Positions 36,358-44,491 of a stretch of 59,603 nucleotides of DNA are shown here, piece after piece (position 1 is the stretch's first letter; each line of letters opens with the position of its first letter). The DNA is from Kangiellaceae bacterium. GTDB taxonomy: Bacteria > Pseudomonadota > Gammaproteobacteria > Enterobacterales > Kangiellaceae. The stretch lies in the NCBI GenBank assembly GCA_016743995.1, contig JADGFG010000001.1, forward strand, positions 1 through 59,603, written 5' to 3'. Made by a program: the position numbers and the translations under genes. Below the pieces are notes generated by a model. It searched no databases, was not told where the DNA came from, and saw nothing but the letters and a program-made list of their open reading frames with translations.

Positions 36358-36443
36358 TATTTCCTCACTAAATTATAATTAAGTCGACTTGAATTATCGT
36401 TAATAAGAACTTTTATTATTTGTGTACACAAACTTCCATTGAG

Positions 36444-36785
36444 TTAAATAAATGAATTCTTCCTATTCAACCTTCGGGTTCGCACAGAATCACTTTGAAT
36501 AACGCGACTATCACTCAACACCGGCTCATCAAGTCGTTGAAGTAGCTTTTCAACCGAACCACCAGCAAGTTCGCCCAGTTCACTCTCCAGTCTTTTTGTT
36601 CGCTGCAGATCAAACTCTAGCTGTCGTTCGATTTCATATTGACGTCGTAACAGGTTTCTTACATCAAGCTCAGCTGACTCTGAAGGCTCAACCACATCAT
36701 CAGCTTCATTCGCTTTTTCAACAGAATTACTTTCTTTAAATTTCAAGTCATTAACACTCAAATAAATTGTTATTCGGTTTAGCAT
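36444..36785 (-). CDS. LcrG-like small helical protein
   Basis: This 113-residue protein is the first gene of the tip/translocon run. The central region is a coiled coil (RQYEIERQLEFDLQRTKRLESEL) and the tail is basic (RTRRLNRKNSF). In Yersinia the first gene here is lcrG, a ~95-residue helical chaperone of the tip protein that blocks effector secretion. Size, helicity, basic tail and position agree, but no clear sequence match can be seen. The start ATG 36785 has no good Shine-Dalgarno sequence, and a later start is possible because the first ~18 residues look strand-like. Confidence 0.5.
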   Translation of the reverse strand: MLNRITIYLSVNDLKFKESNSVEKANEADDVVEPSESAELDVRNLLRRQYEIERQLEFDLQRTKRLESELGELAGGSVEKLLQRLDEPVLSDSRVIQSDSVRTRRLNRKNSFI

Positions 36786-36905
36786 TATTCAATTGATTTA
36801 TATTTCATCAGGAGAACATCAAATAAACAAGTAATTATATGTAAAAGACCTTATTTCATCGTATACATTTTCCTACAAAAATTAGCTCAAGGAGATTTTT
36901 CATTT

Positions 36906-36920
36906 GTTCGTTGAACGAAC
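36906..36920. promoter_or_regulatory. Perfect 15-bp palindrome in the divergent T3SS promoter
   Basis: GTTCGTT-G-AACGAAC is a perfect inverted repeat around one central base. It lies in the 239-bp AT-rich gap between the lcrG-like gene (36785, minus) and the yscB-like gene (37025, plus). A related AACGTTC follows about 16 bp later. The shape is typical of a dimeric repressor operator, for example TetR or LexA-type, and it could control both T3SS arms. Confidence 0.55.
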
Positions 36921-37024
36921 TCAAATCGGATAAAACGTTCAAAATTTAAAAATACACGACCGCCAATGAAAACATAGTTCGCTGAGATGGGTCAGAATAT
37001 CCAGAATATAAATAAGGCTACGTG

Positions 37025-37558
37025 ATGAAACTCGAATCATTTGTTCAACAACTCACCCTGGATTTAAAAATCAATCCATTAACAAACACCGAAAATGGAT
37101 ACCGTCTGATGCTTGATAATAGCTTGACTGTACTGATACGAGATTTCAGGAATATCATTGTGTTTGACTCCCCTGCACCATTGATATTTAAAAACCATTT
37201 TCAAAAAGAGGAGAAAATGGCCCGAGCGATTAATTATTCATTAACGTGGGACAAAAGTGATACCGTACTAACTCGAACTTTTAATAACCCCCCCTCACAA
37301 AGACTAACAATTTGCGACGATTTTCAACAAAAATCTACTGATCACTTTCAATTAAGTAAAGTGAAAGCTGGCACACCAGAAAGAGAATTCTCTTTAAGAG
37401 TACAAACGCTCGTCACTCCTGACACCAGTTATCCCATAATACGACAAACACTGGATTCGCATTGTGCATTTATTGAACTGTTAAAAGAGACCTTAATGGA
37501 CAATCAATATACCCCCCATCAACAATCATTAGCTGTTAGTTTTATTGACTCAATATAA
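37025..37558 (+). CDS. YscB-like CesT-family chaperone
   Basis: This 177-residue protein precedes sctC, as yscB does in Yersinia. It has the class I chaperone layout: N-terminal helix (LESFVQQLTLDLKI), strands (GYRLMLDNSLTVLIRDFRNIIVF in two pieces) and a C-terminal helix (CAFIELLKETLMD). YscB with SycN chaperones the gatekeeper YopN, and a SycN-like gene is present at 26233. It starts at ATG 37025, with AAGG 8 nt upstream; the frame opens one codon earlier at GTG. It ends immediately before the sctC ATG (TAAATG). Confidence 0.72.
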   Translation: MKLESFVQQLTLDLKINPLTNTENGYRLMLDNSLTVLIRDFRNIIVFDSPAPLIFKNHFQKEEKMARAINYSLTWDKSDTVLTRTFNNPPSQRLTICDDFQQKSTDHFQLSKVKAGTPEREFSLRVQTLVTPDTSYPIIRQTLDSHCAFIELLKETLMDNQYTPHQQSLAVSFIDSI

Positions 37559-39421
37559 ATGACCATTAAACCTTTTAACCCACAAAAATTGATTCATGCA
37601 TTAATGCTTGCTGTGTTTTGTACACCCACATTGATTTCACCAGTTAATGCCAGCGCGTTAAAACGCATTCCGTTTGAGTTTTATGCCAGTGGCGAGAACC
37701 TGCGTAATGTTTTAACTTCTCTCGCAACAAACTCTGACGCGGGCATCTGGATTAGCAGTAATATCAGTGAAAAATTTAATGGCCACATTAGCCAGCAAAC
37801 AACCGAAAAAGCGCTTGATTATCTTTCTAACGCGTATGACCTAGTCTGGTACTACGATTTTTCAACGTTGTATATCTATAAAAGCAAAGAGTTAAGAAGT
37901 GAAATATTTCAGCTCAACGCCATTGGTACTGCAGAGCTTAAGCGTAACCTGATTGCTTTAAAGGTCTGGGATGAACGCTACAGGTGGAGAAGTGTTGATG
38001 GTAGTAATTTGCTAATGATTTCCGGGCCGCCTCGTTATCTTGAAATTATTGAGAACACCATTAAGCTCTTACAAAATGGCTATCATGGAGATAACGGCGA
38101 TCCACTGGAACTCCGGTTATTTAAGTTAAAAAATGCATCTGCTACCGATCGTAAGTTTACTGCGAGAGGCGAGGAAATCATACTACCCGGCGTTGCTACG
38201 GTGGTCGCTAACATGATGGTTAGCAGCGATGTTAAAAACACAACAATGATCAACTATGCTAATAGTAAAAAATCAGCGTCCAGCACACCTGAAACGAATA
38301 ATGAACATCAGGACAATATTAAAGAAACTTCCCTCAGTAAAGCTTCTGGCCTGTCACACCCGCTGGCACGGATACAGGCTGACACAAGCCTGAATGCAAT
38401 TATCGTACAGGACTATCGTTCTCGCATACGCTTATATGAAAATCTGATTAAGAAACTGGACCAGCCCAGAGAACAACTGGAAATCAGCCTGGTTATTATT
38501 GATATCAGTAGCAACTCCCTTGAACAAATTGGTGTCAGCTGGTCAACCGATAGCATTAATGCTGGCGAAGGTTTAATCGATCTGATACTGCCAAGTAGTG
38601 GCACAGATGCTAAAAAGAAGACAAGCGCAGACTTTCTCGCCACCGTCAGTTTACTGGAAACCCAGGGACAAGCCAGAGTGACTTCTCGACCCGCAGTAGT
38701 GACTGAAAATGGAATACAGGCAATGCTGGATAATAATGAGACCTTTTATGTAAAAGTACGAGGCGAGCGTGTCGCAAAGCTTGAAGAAATCACTTATGGT
38801 ACATTGCTTCAGGTGACGCCACGTATCGTTGAAGGTAACTCACCAAAGCGTATTTATCTGGATATTAACATAGAAGATGGTAACAGACTCAAGGATTCTG
38901 CAGTTGGCTCCCTGCCGTCAATAAGAAATACCCAGATAAGTACACGAGCGTCGGTTCCCGAAGGCTCCAGCTTACTCATTGGGGGCTATTATCGAGAGTC
39001 GGATAACCGACTGCAAAATAATATACCAGGTTTAAGTGATATTCCTCTCATAGGTAGTTTATTCAGTCACCATGAAGACAGCAGTAGTCAGGTTGTCCGG
39101 TTGTTCATGATAAGCCCAAAGATCATCAGGCTTAATCAATTTGAGCAACAAAAGGCTCTCACTCTGGAGCAACCTTTTTCGTTCTCAAATCAAATCAGGG
39201 AAATGGCCAGCTTGAGCAATTCTGCTCCCGGCATAGTCTCCATAGCCAACCTGCAACCTTGTGAGCAACCAATACTCGCTCGTAGTCGACGCAACCGATA
39301 CCTCAAAAAGGGGTACAAAATACACATGCAAAATTGCCGAAACCTCAAAGGAAGCAATGGAATAAGGGTGTCACTAACCCAGTGCCCTGAAGGCTCAATT
39401 GAAATGGAGTGCCGACTATGA
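37559..39421 (+). CDS. sctC: SctC (YscC) outer-membrane secretin
   Basis: This 620-residue protein has a signal peptide to about residue 33 (...SPVNASA) and N-terminal N0/N1/N3 domains (FEFYASGENLRNVLTSLATN; DTSLNAIIVQDYRSRI). Its secretin core contains SRPAVVTENGIQAMLDNNETFYVK, PEGSSLLIGGYYRE and PGLSDIPLIGSLFS. It forms the ring that carries the needle through the outer membrane. The ~70-residue tail after the core holds four Cys and a basic RSRRNRYLKKGYK, in the place where other secretins bind a pilotin. It directly follows the chaperone gene and overlaps sctD as ATGA. Confidence 0.97.
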   Translation: MTIKPFNPQKLIHALMLAVFCTPTLISPVNASALKRIPFEFYASGENLRNVLTSLATNSDAGIWISSNISEKFNGHISQQTTEKALDYLSNAYDLVWYYDFSTLYIYKSKELRSEIFQLNAIGTAELKRNLIALKVWDERYRWRSVDGSNLLMISGPPRYLEIIENTIKLLQNGYHGDNGDPLELRLFKLKNASATDRKFTARGEEIILPGVATVVANMMVSSDVKNTTMINYANSKKSASSTPETNNEHQDNIKETSLSKASGLSHPLARIQADTSLNAIIVQDYRSRIRLYENLIKKLDQPREQLEISLVIIDISSNSLEQIGVSWSTDSINAGEGLIDLILPSSGTDAKKKTSADFLATVSLLETQGQARVTSRPAVVTENGIQAMLDNNETFYVKVRGERVAKLEEITYGTLLQVTPRIVEGNSPKRIYLDINIEDGNRLKDSAVGSLPSIRNTQISTRASVPEGSSLLIGGYYRESDNRLQNNIPGLSDIPLIGSLFSHHEDSSSQVVRLFMISPKIIRLNQFEQQKALTLEQPFSFSNQIREMASLSNSAPGIVSIANLQPCEQPILARSRRNRYLKKGYKIHMQNCRNLKGSNGIRVSLTQCPEGSIEMECRL

Positions 39422-40803
39422 GTCAGGAAAATATTAAAACTCTACCCAGTGAAACGGAGGAGAATCGAGTATTATGGAAATTATTCATTCTCAATACTCG
39501 GTATAAAGGCGCAGAGGTCTTTCTATCTGACCAGCAACGTATTGGAAAAGATGAGTCTACCGCAGACCTCGTTGTTGATGATAGCTCAGTATTGAATGAA
39601 CATGTAGAGATACAGGTTTCTGAACAGGGCGTTCTATTAAAACCATTATCTGATGAGCTAACGGTTACGATTAATCATAATAAAATCGACGCTAGCACTG
39701 TAATCCCCGAATTAACGCCAGTTCACATTGGCAAGCTCGTTCTGATGTTTGCGCCAGAGAGTAAAGCCTGGCCTGACCTCACCAATATTACAGAAGTATT
39801 AACAAAAAGCAAACAAGAGAATTCCGAACAAGATTCAACCATTTCCACCCAGAATAAAGAAACAAACGTTAATGATAAACCCCAAAAAAAGCAGCAGCTA
39901 TTTACCATAAAAACAGTACTGGGCTTCATTTGTACCATTGCTGCATTTAATCTATGGCTATATACCGAAGCAACGCCAGAACCCGATATAACAACGCCGA
40001 TTCCTGTGAATACACTGGAAAAAATTAAGAAAACTCTCAATGCTGAACAAAATCCTCATTTATCGGTGGACTGGAACACTGATAAACAACAACTTGATTT
40101 ATCTGGATATGTTGACTCAAATACAACAAAAAAGTCAATTATAGAGAAAGCTGGCTCATTAAATATTTATTTTACCAGCCATATAAAGACAATGGAGGAT
40201 GTAAAAACAGCAGCCAGATTTATCCTCAAAAATCTACAATTAGATGATGTAACTGTCAGCTCAGGTTCTAAAGCCGGCAGCTTATTATTTGAAGTAAAAA
40301 AAAGCAAGCGATTAATTTTTAAGAAAGCAGAGCAAACATTACAAAGAGACATACCCGGGCTAACCTCATGGCAAGTGAAAGAAATCATGTCTCCTTTGGA
40401 AATGTTGCAATCGCTTATTGCGAACAGCAGTATAAAAGGTAAACTTAAAATAACGGGCTATGAGGACCATATTCTGTTAACTGGTAAATTAACACGGCCG
40501 GAAAAAGAGGCTTTTGAAACCATCAAAACCTCATTTGATCGCCAATTTAAAAGCAGCCCTCACCTGAAACTAAGGCTAACTGAGGATAAAATAATAGAAA
40601 GAAAATCTGTCCGTCGAACAAAAAACAAACCTCAACTACAATTAAAGGCTGTACATTTTGGAAGCACACCATACATCATTCTTCACAATGGCCAGAAATA
40701 CCTGGAAGGCTCGATACTTCCACGAGGTTACAAAATAAAAAACATACAGTCAACGGGCATCAGGCTCAGCTTTAACAATACAAATTTAATCATTCCCATT
40801 TAA
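39418..40803 (+). CDS. sctD: SctD (YscD) inner-membrane ring protein
   Basis: This protein of about 461 residues has an N-terminal FHA-like cytoplasmic domain (residues ~15-115, RIGKDESTADLVVDDSSV), one membrane helix at about 165-186 (TVLGFICTIAAFNLWLY) and periplasmic ring-building (BON-like) repeats to the C-terminus. It joins the secretin to the export apparatus. The start is ATG 39418, overlapping the sctC stop as ATGA, with GGAG 8 nt upstream; the frame opens three codons earlier at GTG. Confidence 0.93.
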   Translation: MSQENIKTLPSETEENRVLWKLFILNTRYKGAEVFLSDQQRIGKDESTADLVVDDSSVLNEHVEIQVSEQGVLLKPLSDELTVTINHNKIDASTVIPELTPVHIGKLVLMFAPESKAWPDLTNITEVLTKSKQENSEQDSTISTQNKETNVNDKPQKKQQLFTIKTVLGFICTIAAFNLWLYTEATPEPDITTPIPVNTLEKIKKTLNAEQNPHLSVDWNTDKQQLDLSGYVDSNTTKKSIIEKAGSLNIYFTSHIKTMEDVKTAARFILKNLQLDDVTVSSGSKAGSLLFEVKKSKRLIFKKAEQTLQRDIPGLTSWQVKEIMSPLEMLQSLIANSSIKGKLKITGYEDHILLTGKLTRPEKEAFETIKTSFDRQFKSSPHLKLRLTEDKIIERKSVRRTKNKPQLQLKAVHFGSTPYIILHNGQKYLEGSILPRGYKIKNIQSTGIRLSFNNTNLIIPI

Positions 40804-40825
40804 CCATAACATTAAAGGACTCCTC

Positions 40826-41071
40826 ATGCTTAATAAGCCCCAGCTTCCTGACATAAACATTATCGAAAATCTTGAGGCATTCGAAAGTAAATTGAATAAC
40901 GACCTGCTATTTTCAAGACAATTAGTTAACTACCTGCTTATGTTAAAACAAGATACTAGCACAAAACGTAACTCTGGCCTGACAGGAGATGATTATAAAA
41001 AGCACTCTGCATGGATTGAAGCGATTGAAGCAAGCATCAAAGTGATAACAAATTTGGTCATCAGTCGATAG
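40826..41071 (+). CDS. YscE-like needle co-chaperone
   Basis: This 81-residue helical hairpin protein lies between sctD and sctF, like yscE. Its C-terminal part (DDYKKHSAWIEAIEASIKVITNLV) matches the YscE pattern of Tyr, Trp and an Ala-Ile-rich last helix. YscE and YscG hold the needle subunit as a soluble 1:1:1 complex, and a YscG-like gene follows at 41436. The start is ATG 40826, with AAGGA 8 nt upstream. Confidence 0.8.
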   Translation: MLNKPQLPDINIIENLEAFESKLNNDLLFSRQLVNYLLMLKQDTSTKRNSGLTGDDYKKHSAWIEAIEASIKVITNLVISR

Positions 41072-41128
41072 AACTGCTATTTAAAAATATAGCTAAATTT
41101 AATATTAATTAAACTTGAAGATAAAAAC

Positions 41129-41158
41129 AAACCAATCAGATTAAACTATAGTTGGTTT
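41129..41158 (+). promoter_or_regulatory. Stem-loop before the needle gene
   Basis: AAACCAA (41129-41135) pairs with TTGGTTT (41152-41158) around a 16-nt loop in the 112-bp gap before sctF, ending about 12 nt before the GAGGA ribosome-binding site. It could be a processing or stability element that raises needle mRNA over its neighbours. There is no U-run, so it is not a terminator. Confidence 0.4.
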
Positions 41159-41183
41159 CACAACAAACAAGAGGAATTTTATA

Positions 41184-41432
41184 ATGGCCGCAACCGAACT
41201 CACCAATGAATTCAATGTAGATACTACAACACTGGCAATGTCCAATATCATTAGTGCACTACAAACCAATCTAGATGCAAAACTTACAGCTTTAGACAAT
41301 GATCCCAGCAGTGCATCAGCGCTAGCAAATTTTCAAGCAGCGATGAACGAATGGTCGGTTTCTGTGGGTCTCGCTACAACGATTCAAAGAACGCTCAAAG
41401 AATCGATGTCTTCAATCGTCCAGAAAATGTAA
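41184..41432 (+). CDS. sctF: SctF needle subunit
   Basis: This 82-residue helix-loop-helix protein is of the PscF/YscF/PrgI type. The interhelical loop has NDPSSASALANFQAAMNEWS and the C-terminal helix ends in SMSSIVQKM, both characteristic of Ysc-family needles. Hundreds of copies polymerise into the needle. The start is ATG 41184, with a good GAGGA upstream. The large upstream gap and hairpin suggest separate control of this abundant product. Confidence 0.96.
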   Translation: MAATELTNEFNVDTTTLAMSNIISALQTNLDAKLTALDNDPSSASALANFQAAMNEWSVSVGLATTIQRTLKESMSSIVQKM

Positions 41433-41435
41433 CCT

Positions 41436-41807
41436 ATGAAAACAGCCGACCTCAAATTATTGACGCAAATTGCTACCCTGGCTTCTAATCTGGCACGGTT
41501 TGAAGAAGCACAATTGATTATTGATGCCCTATCTTTTTCTGGTAAAGAGAATGAATCGGCTATTGCTCTCAATGCGCTCAACCAGATTAACCAGAAAAAT
41601 TTCGAGCAGGCTATTCAGCAGTTAAAGCCCTGGTGCGACGAAAACGATACTTGCGTTTCTCATAGTTTGTTAGCGCTTGCCTATTGGCAAAACCAACAGC
41701 TAGAAGAAGCTGTTGACTACTGCAAAAGGATTGTCAATACGACCAATGAAGAGGTTGTGCTAAAAATGGTTAGTGAAATCATTAATCAGATAAGAGAATC
41801 CATTTAA
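41436..41807 (+). CDS. YscG-like TPR chaperone of the needle subunit
   Basis: This 123-residue protein has three TPR-like helical repeats (ALNQINQKNFEQAIQQLKPW; LLALAYWQNQQLEEAVDYC). It directly follows the needle gene, as yscG does. It would bind the C-terminal helix of SctF with the YscE-like protein, keeping it from polymerising in the cytoplasm. The stop overlaps the sctI start as TAATG. Confidence 0.87.
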   Translation: MKTADLKLLTQIATLASNLARFEEAQLIIDALSFSGKENESAIALNALNQINQKNFEQAIQQLKPWCDENDTCVSHSLLALAYWQNQQLEEAVDYCKRIVNTTNEEVVLKMVSEIINQIRESI

Positions 41808-42139
41808 TGCCGGCACAACAAGTAGAACAGGTAACAGCTGTTGATCTCCGTAAATTTGAAAGAAACCAGGAGTCAACTCAACTCCAGGAGCCACCTTCAA
41901 CGTCTCCTGAGCAGGAAGATTTAAAACAACAATTTCTCGATGCCATGGGAAATGCTAAATCAGGTATTTCCGATAAGATAGAGATGATTGAAAAGAGTTT
42001 TAAAAACGATACGCTTTCACCTGCAAACTTATTGAAAGTGCAATATGAGCTGGCACAGGTCACTTTACAACAAGAGTTGATTAGTAAAGGGGTAACTAAA
42101 ACCACTCAAAATATTGATACTTTGATCAAGGCCCAGTAA
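41807..42139 (+). CDS. sctI: SctI inner rod protein
   Basis: This 110-residue protein has a disordered Gln/Glu/Pro-rich N-terminus and a C-terminal helix with the rod signature: LSPANLLKVQYELAQVTLQQELISKGVTKT (seen here in parts) and an end ...NIDTLIKAQ. The rod connects the export gate to the needle base. The start ATG 41807 overlaps the yscG-like stop. A yscH (yopR) gene, which lies at this point in Yersinia, is absent. Confidence 0.92.
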   Translation: MPAQQVEQVTAVDLRKFERNQESTQLQEPPSTSPEQEDLKQQFLDAMGNAKSGISDKIEMIEKSFKNDTLSPANLLKVQYELAQVTLQQELISKGVTKTTQNIDTLIKAQ

Positions 42140-42141
42140 CT

Positions 42142-42927
42142 ATGCCCTTTTTATGTAAGGCCGGTCTATGCCTATGGTTTATTCTGGTGCTGTCAGCTTG
42201 TAAAGTTGAACTTTATTCTGGCCTGGATGAAAAACAGGGTAATGAAATGCTCGCGCTTCTTCTTGTGGAGGGCATTAATGCAGAAAAGTCTGAAGGAAAA
42301 GGAAGGACTGTTAAATTAAAAGTCGACCCTGACCAGCTTGCCAGTGCGATTGAAATATTATCCAGAAACTCATACCCCAGAGGTAAGTATGCAACACTCA
42401 ACGATGTATTTCCTCCTGGAGGCCTGATTTCAACGCCCACAGAGGAATCTGCACGCTACAAATACTCGGTAACTCAAGATCTGGCCGCGACAATATCTAA
42501 CATTGACGGCGTATTAACATCACGGGTTCATCTGGTATTACCTGAAAAAACAAAAGCCAGAAAGAAAAAAACAGATAAACCACAATTAGCTAAAGCTTCT
42601 GTTTTTATCAAACATAGCAGTAGAGTGAGTCTGGACAGTTACATCCCCCAGATTAAGCTTATGGTTGCGAATGCGGTTGAGGGTCTTAAATATGAAAATA
42701 TTGCAGTGGTCGTGTTTCCTACAATAGCTTCATTTAGCCCTGTTTCGCCGGCTCATCAACAACAAGACAATAAAGATATTAAAACTCTCAGTGCAGGGAT
42801 AGCAGAATATAAGAGTTTGGGAATCTGGATATTTTTAACGACTCTTTTGATTATCATAGGAATAAAATCAGACAAAATCATTCAATCTATAAAACACTAT
42901 AACGAACAAAAAAGTGCAAGCAAATAA
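42142..42927 (+). CDS. sctJ: SctJ (YscJ/PrgK) basal-body lipoprotein
   Basis: This 261-residue lipoprotein has lipobox LVLSAC with Cys20, then KVELYSGLDEKQGNEMLALL, which is diagnostic of the YscJ family. Two ring-building domains follow (SRNSYPRGKYATLNDVFPPGG; TRVHLVLPEK-type strands), with a C-terminal membrane helix at about 228-247. It forms the inner ring with SctD. It starts 2 bp after sctI, and its 3' end overlaps sctK by 14 bases. Confidence 0.96.
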   Translation: MPFLCKAGLCLWFILVLSACKVELYSGLDEKQGNEMLALLLVEGINAEKSEGKGRTVKLKVDPDQLASAIEILSRNSYPRGKYATLNDVFPPGGLISTPTEESARYKYSVTQDLAATISNIDGVLTSRVHLVLPEKTKARKKKTDKPQLAKASVFIKHSSRVSLDSYIPQIKLMVANAVEGLKYENIAVVVFPTIASFSPVSPAHQQQDNKDIKTLSAGIAEYKSLGIWIFLTTLLIIIGIKSDKIIQSIKHYNEQKSASK

Positions 42928-43603
42928 CTCTGCCCCCTACTCTACCCTGTTAGAGAGTACATATTACGCTAACATTATTACTTTAAACTTTAAACCCCTG
43001 GAGTGGGTCCATGACGACTGGTTAACAGACATACCATTTATAGAGCAGTTACGCCAACTTAGTACACCTGAAATTCAACAGTACATAAACGAAAAATTAG
43101 CTTTGCCGCCCTGTCTGACTGAAGAATTTGAAATGCCTTTACGGCGACTGATTTTTTTGCCACGACATCAGTTTCAACGATTGACTTCTATTATTGGTTT
43201 AAGTTGCTTTCAACAACAGTTAATCACATTAATAGAAAAGAAAACCAGAATAGCACTAACCAATTTGCTGGGAGAGAACTGTATTCGTCTATTACAAACA
43301 AAACTGCCATTAATGATAACCCGGTTTCCAGATGCTTTATCGTCTTCTCTACCACTATATAATTCAGCAGAAACCCGGTTAAGACATTATTATCCCTATG
43401 GTGCGCGGCTATTATCGATAGCCGCTGACTCTGGAAATAGTCCCTGGCATCGCTATTTATTACATAAACTACCCAAATTTGACGACTCTCTTGACGAAAT
43501 AAAACAGATATCTCTTACCATTAAAGAAAAAGAGCGTATCGCTATTCTAATCAGAAAGATATCACTGGAATTTGATAAAACATGTACACATTTACTGAAT
43601 TAA
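42914..43603 (+). CDS. sctK: SctK (YscK-like) sorting platform protein
   Basis: This 229-residue soluble protein lies between sctJ and sctL and resembles YscK/PscK, with RLIFLPRHQFQRLTSIIGLS and a Trp-Leu-containing N-terminal region. SctK links the SctQ pods to SctD in the sorting platform. It starts at GTG 42914 inside sctJ and ends inside sctL, so translation is coupled on both sides. Confidence 0.87.
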   Translation: MQANNSAPYSTLLESTYYANIITLNFKPLEWVHDDWLTDIPFIEQLRQLSTPEIQQYINEKLALPPCLTEEFEMPLRRLIFLPRHQFQRLTSIIGLSCFQQQLITLIEKKTRIALTNLLGENCIRLLQTKLPLMITRFPDALSSSLPLYNSAETRLRHYYPYGARLLSIAADSGNSPWHRYLLHKLPKFDDSLDEIKQISLTIKEKERIAILIRKISLEFDKTCTHLLN

Positions 43604-44205
43604 ATTCAACACAGCTACAACTCTCTCCTGATATTAAGATATTAAAAGCGGGTGATTATAACCAATATTATAAAGCCTCCGAACTAATAGAGTCCGCTAA
43701 GAAAACAGCAACGAAAATTATTGACAAAGCCAATAGCGATTATGAAGTTCAAAAAAATAAAGGCTATCAGGAAGGACTCACAGAAATTCATACAAAACAG
43801 AGTCAAATGATGCTAGATATGCTGAGTCACTGTAAGGATTATTATATTGGCTTAACACCACAAATAGCCGAACTGGCCCACTCCACTATCAAAAAGCTGA
43901 TTGGCGAATTCGATGATATTGACTTGACAATACGATTAGCAGAACAAGCGATTAAACTGCGGACCAGCCAACGAGAAATCACATTACATGTTTCGCCAGA
44001 GCAAGAATTCGGTATCAGGCAACATATCAGCCAATTAAAAAATAAGTTTCCCGATACAATACTGATAGAAGTTATCGCCAATAAACGAGTAAAACAAGGT
44101 GGGTGTCTGCTCGAAACTAAAATAGGAATCATCGATGCAACACTTGACAGCCAGATGGCTGCCATTGAAGAACGTTTTTTTTCTAAAGTTGATAGTAAAT
44201 CTTAA
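43582..44205 (+). CDS. sctL: SctL (YscL/FliH-like) ATPase regulator
   Basis: This 207-residue protein has a long N-terminal helical region (YKASELIESAKKTATKIIDKA) and a C-terminal FliH/V-ATPase-E-like domain ending in QGGCLLETKIGIIDATLDSQ, the most conserved part of the family. It dimerises and tethers SctN to SctQ. Its start overlaps sctK by 22 bases. It is the last gene of the plus-strand T3SS arm; a TTTTTTGA repeat and a hairpin follow. Confidence 0.93.
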   Translation: MYTFTELNSTQLQLSPDIKILKAGDYNQYYKASELIESAKKTATKIIDKANSDYEVQKNKGYQEGLTEIHTKQSQMMLDMLSHCKDYYIGLTPQIAELAHSTIKKLIGEFDDIDLTIRLAEQAIKLRTSQREITLHVSPEQEFGIRQHISQLKNKFPDTILIEVIANKRVKQGGCLLETKIGIIDATLDSQMAAIEERFFSKVDSKS

Positions 44206-44253
44206 ACTGTCAGCTCTGGTCAAAATTACGACAGCTGTAGTCGAGTTCTGGAG

Positions 44254-44292
44254 TTTTTGATTTTTTGATTTTTTGATTTTTTGATTTTTTGA
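44254..44292. repeat. TTTTTTGA octamer repeat
   Basis: Four perfect copies of TTTTTTGA (44261-44292) follow a fifth partial copy (44254-44260), about 50 bp past the sctL stop. On the plus strand the run would give a very U-rich RNA. It is a simple repeat with likely variable copy number, in the convergent gap between the T3SS and the giant gene. Confidence 0.9.
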
Positions 44293-44414
44293 AACCCCAG
44301 TACCAATACCATGGCACAAACACCAATTTCAAGAATGGTAGTATCAGGACATCTTTTATTGGCCAAAAAGTTCGATTACTTGCCTTTAGTGTAAAAAATA
44401 CTGTTGGCCACATT

Positions 44415-44459
44415 AATCAGGTTTGAAAGTTCTGCTATCAGGCGATAACGAACCTGATT
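44415..44459. terminator. Bidirectional hairpin terminator between convergent genes
   Basis: AATCAGGTT (44415-44423) pairs with AACCTGATT (44451-44459), and the stem extends two pairs inward. TTAATTTT follows on the plus strand. It lies between the stops of sctL (44205) and the giant gene (44492), so it could stop transcripts from both sides. The loop is long (about 23 nt). Confidence 0.5.
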
Positions 44460-44491
44460 TAATTTTAAGCCAATCAAATATGGATTTATGA

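Noticed and set aside
44035-44319. Minus-strand frames around the end of sctL containing Lys/Ser repeats
   Set aside because: The repeats come from the TTTTTTGA tract read backwards, and the rest is a shadow of sctL.
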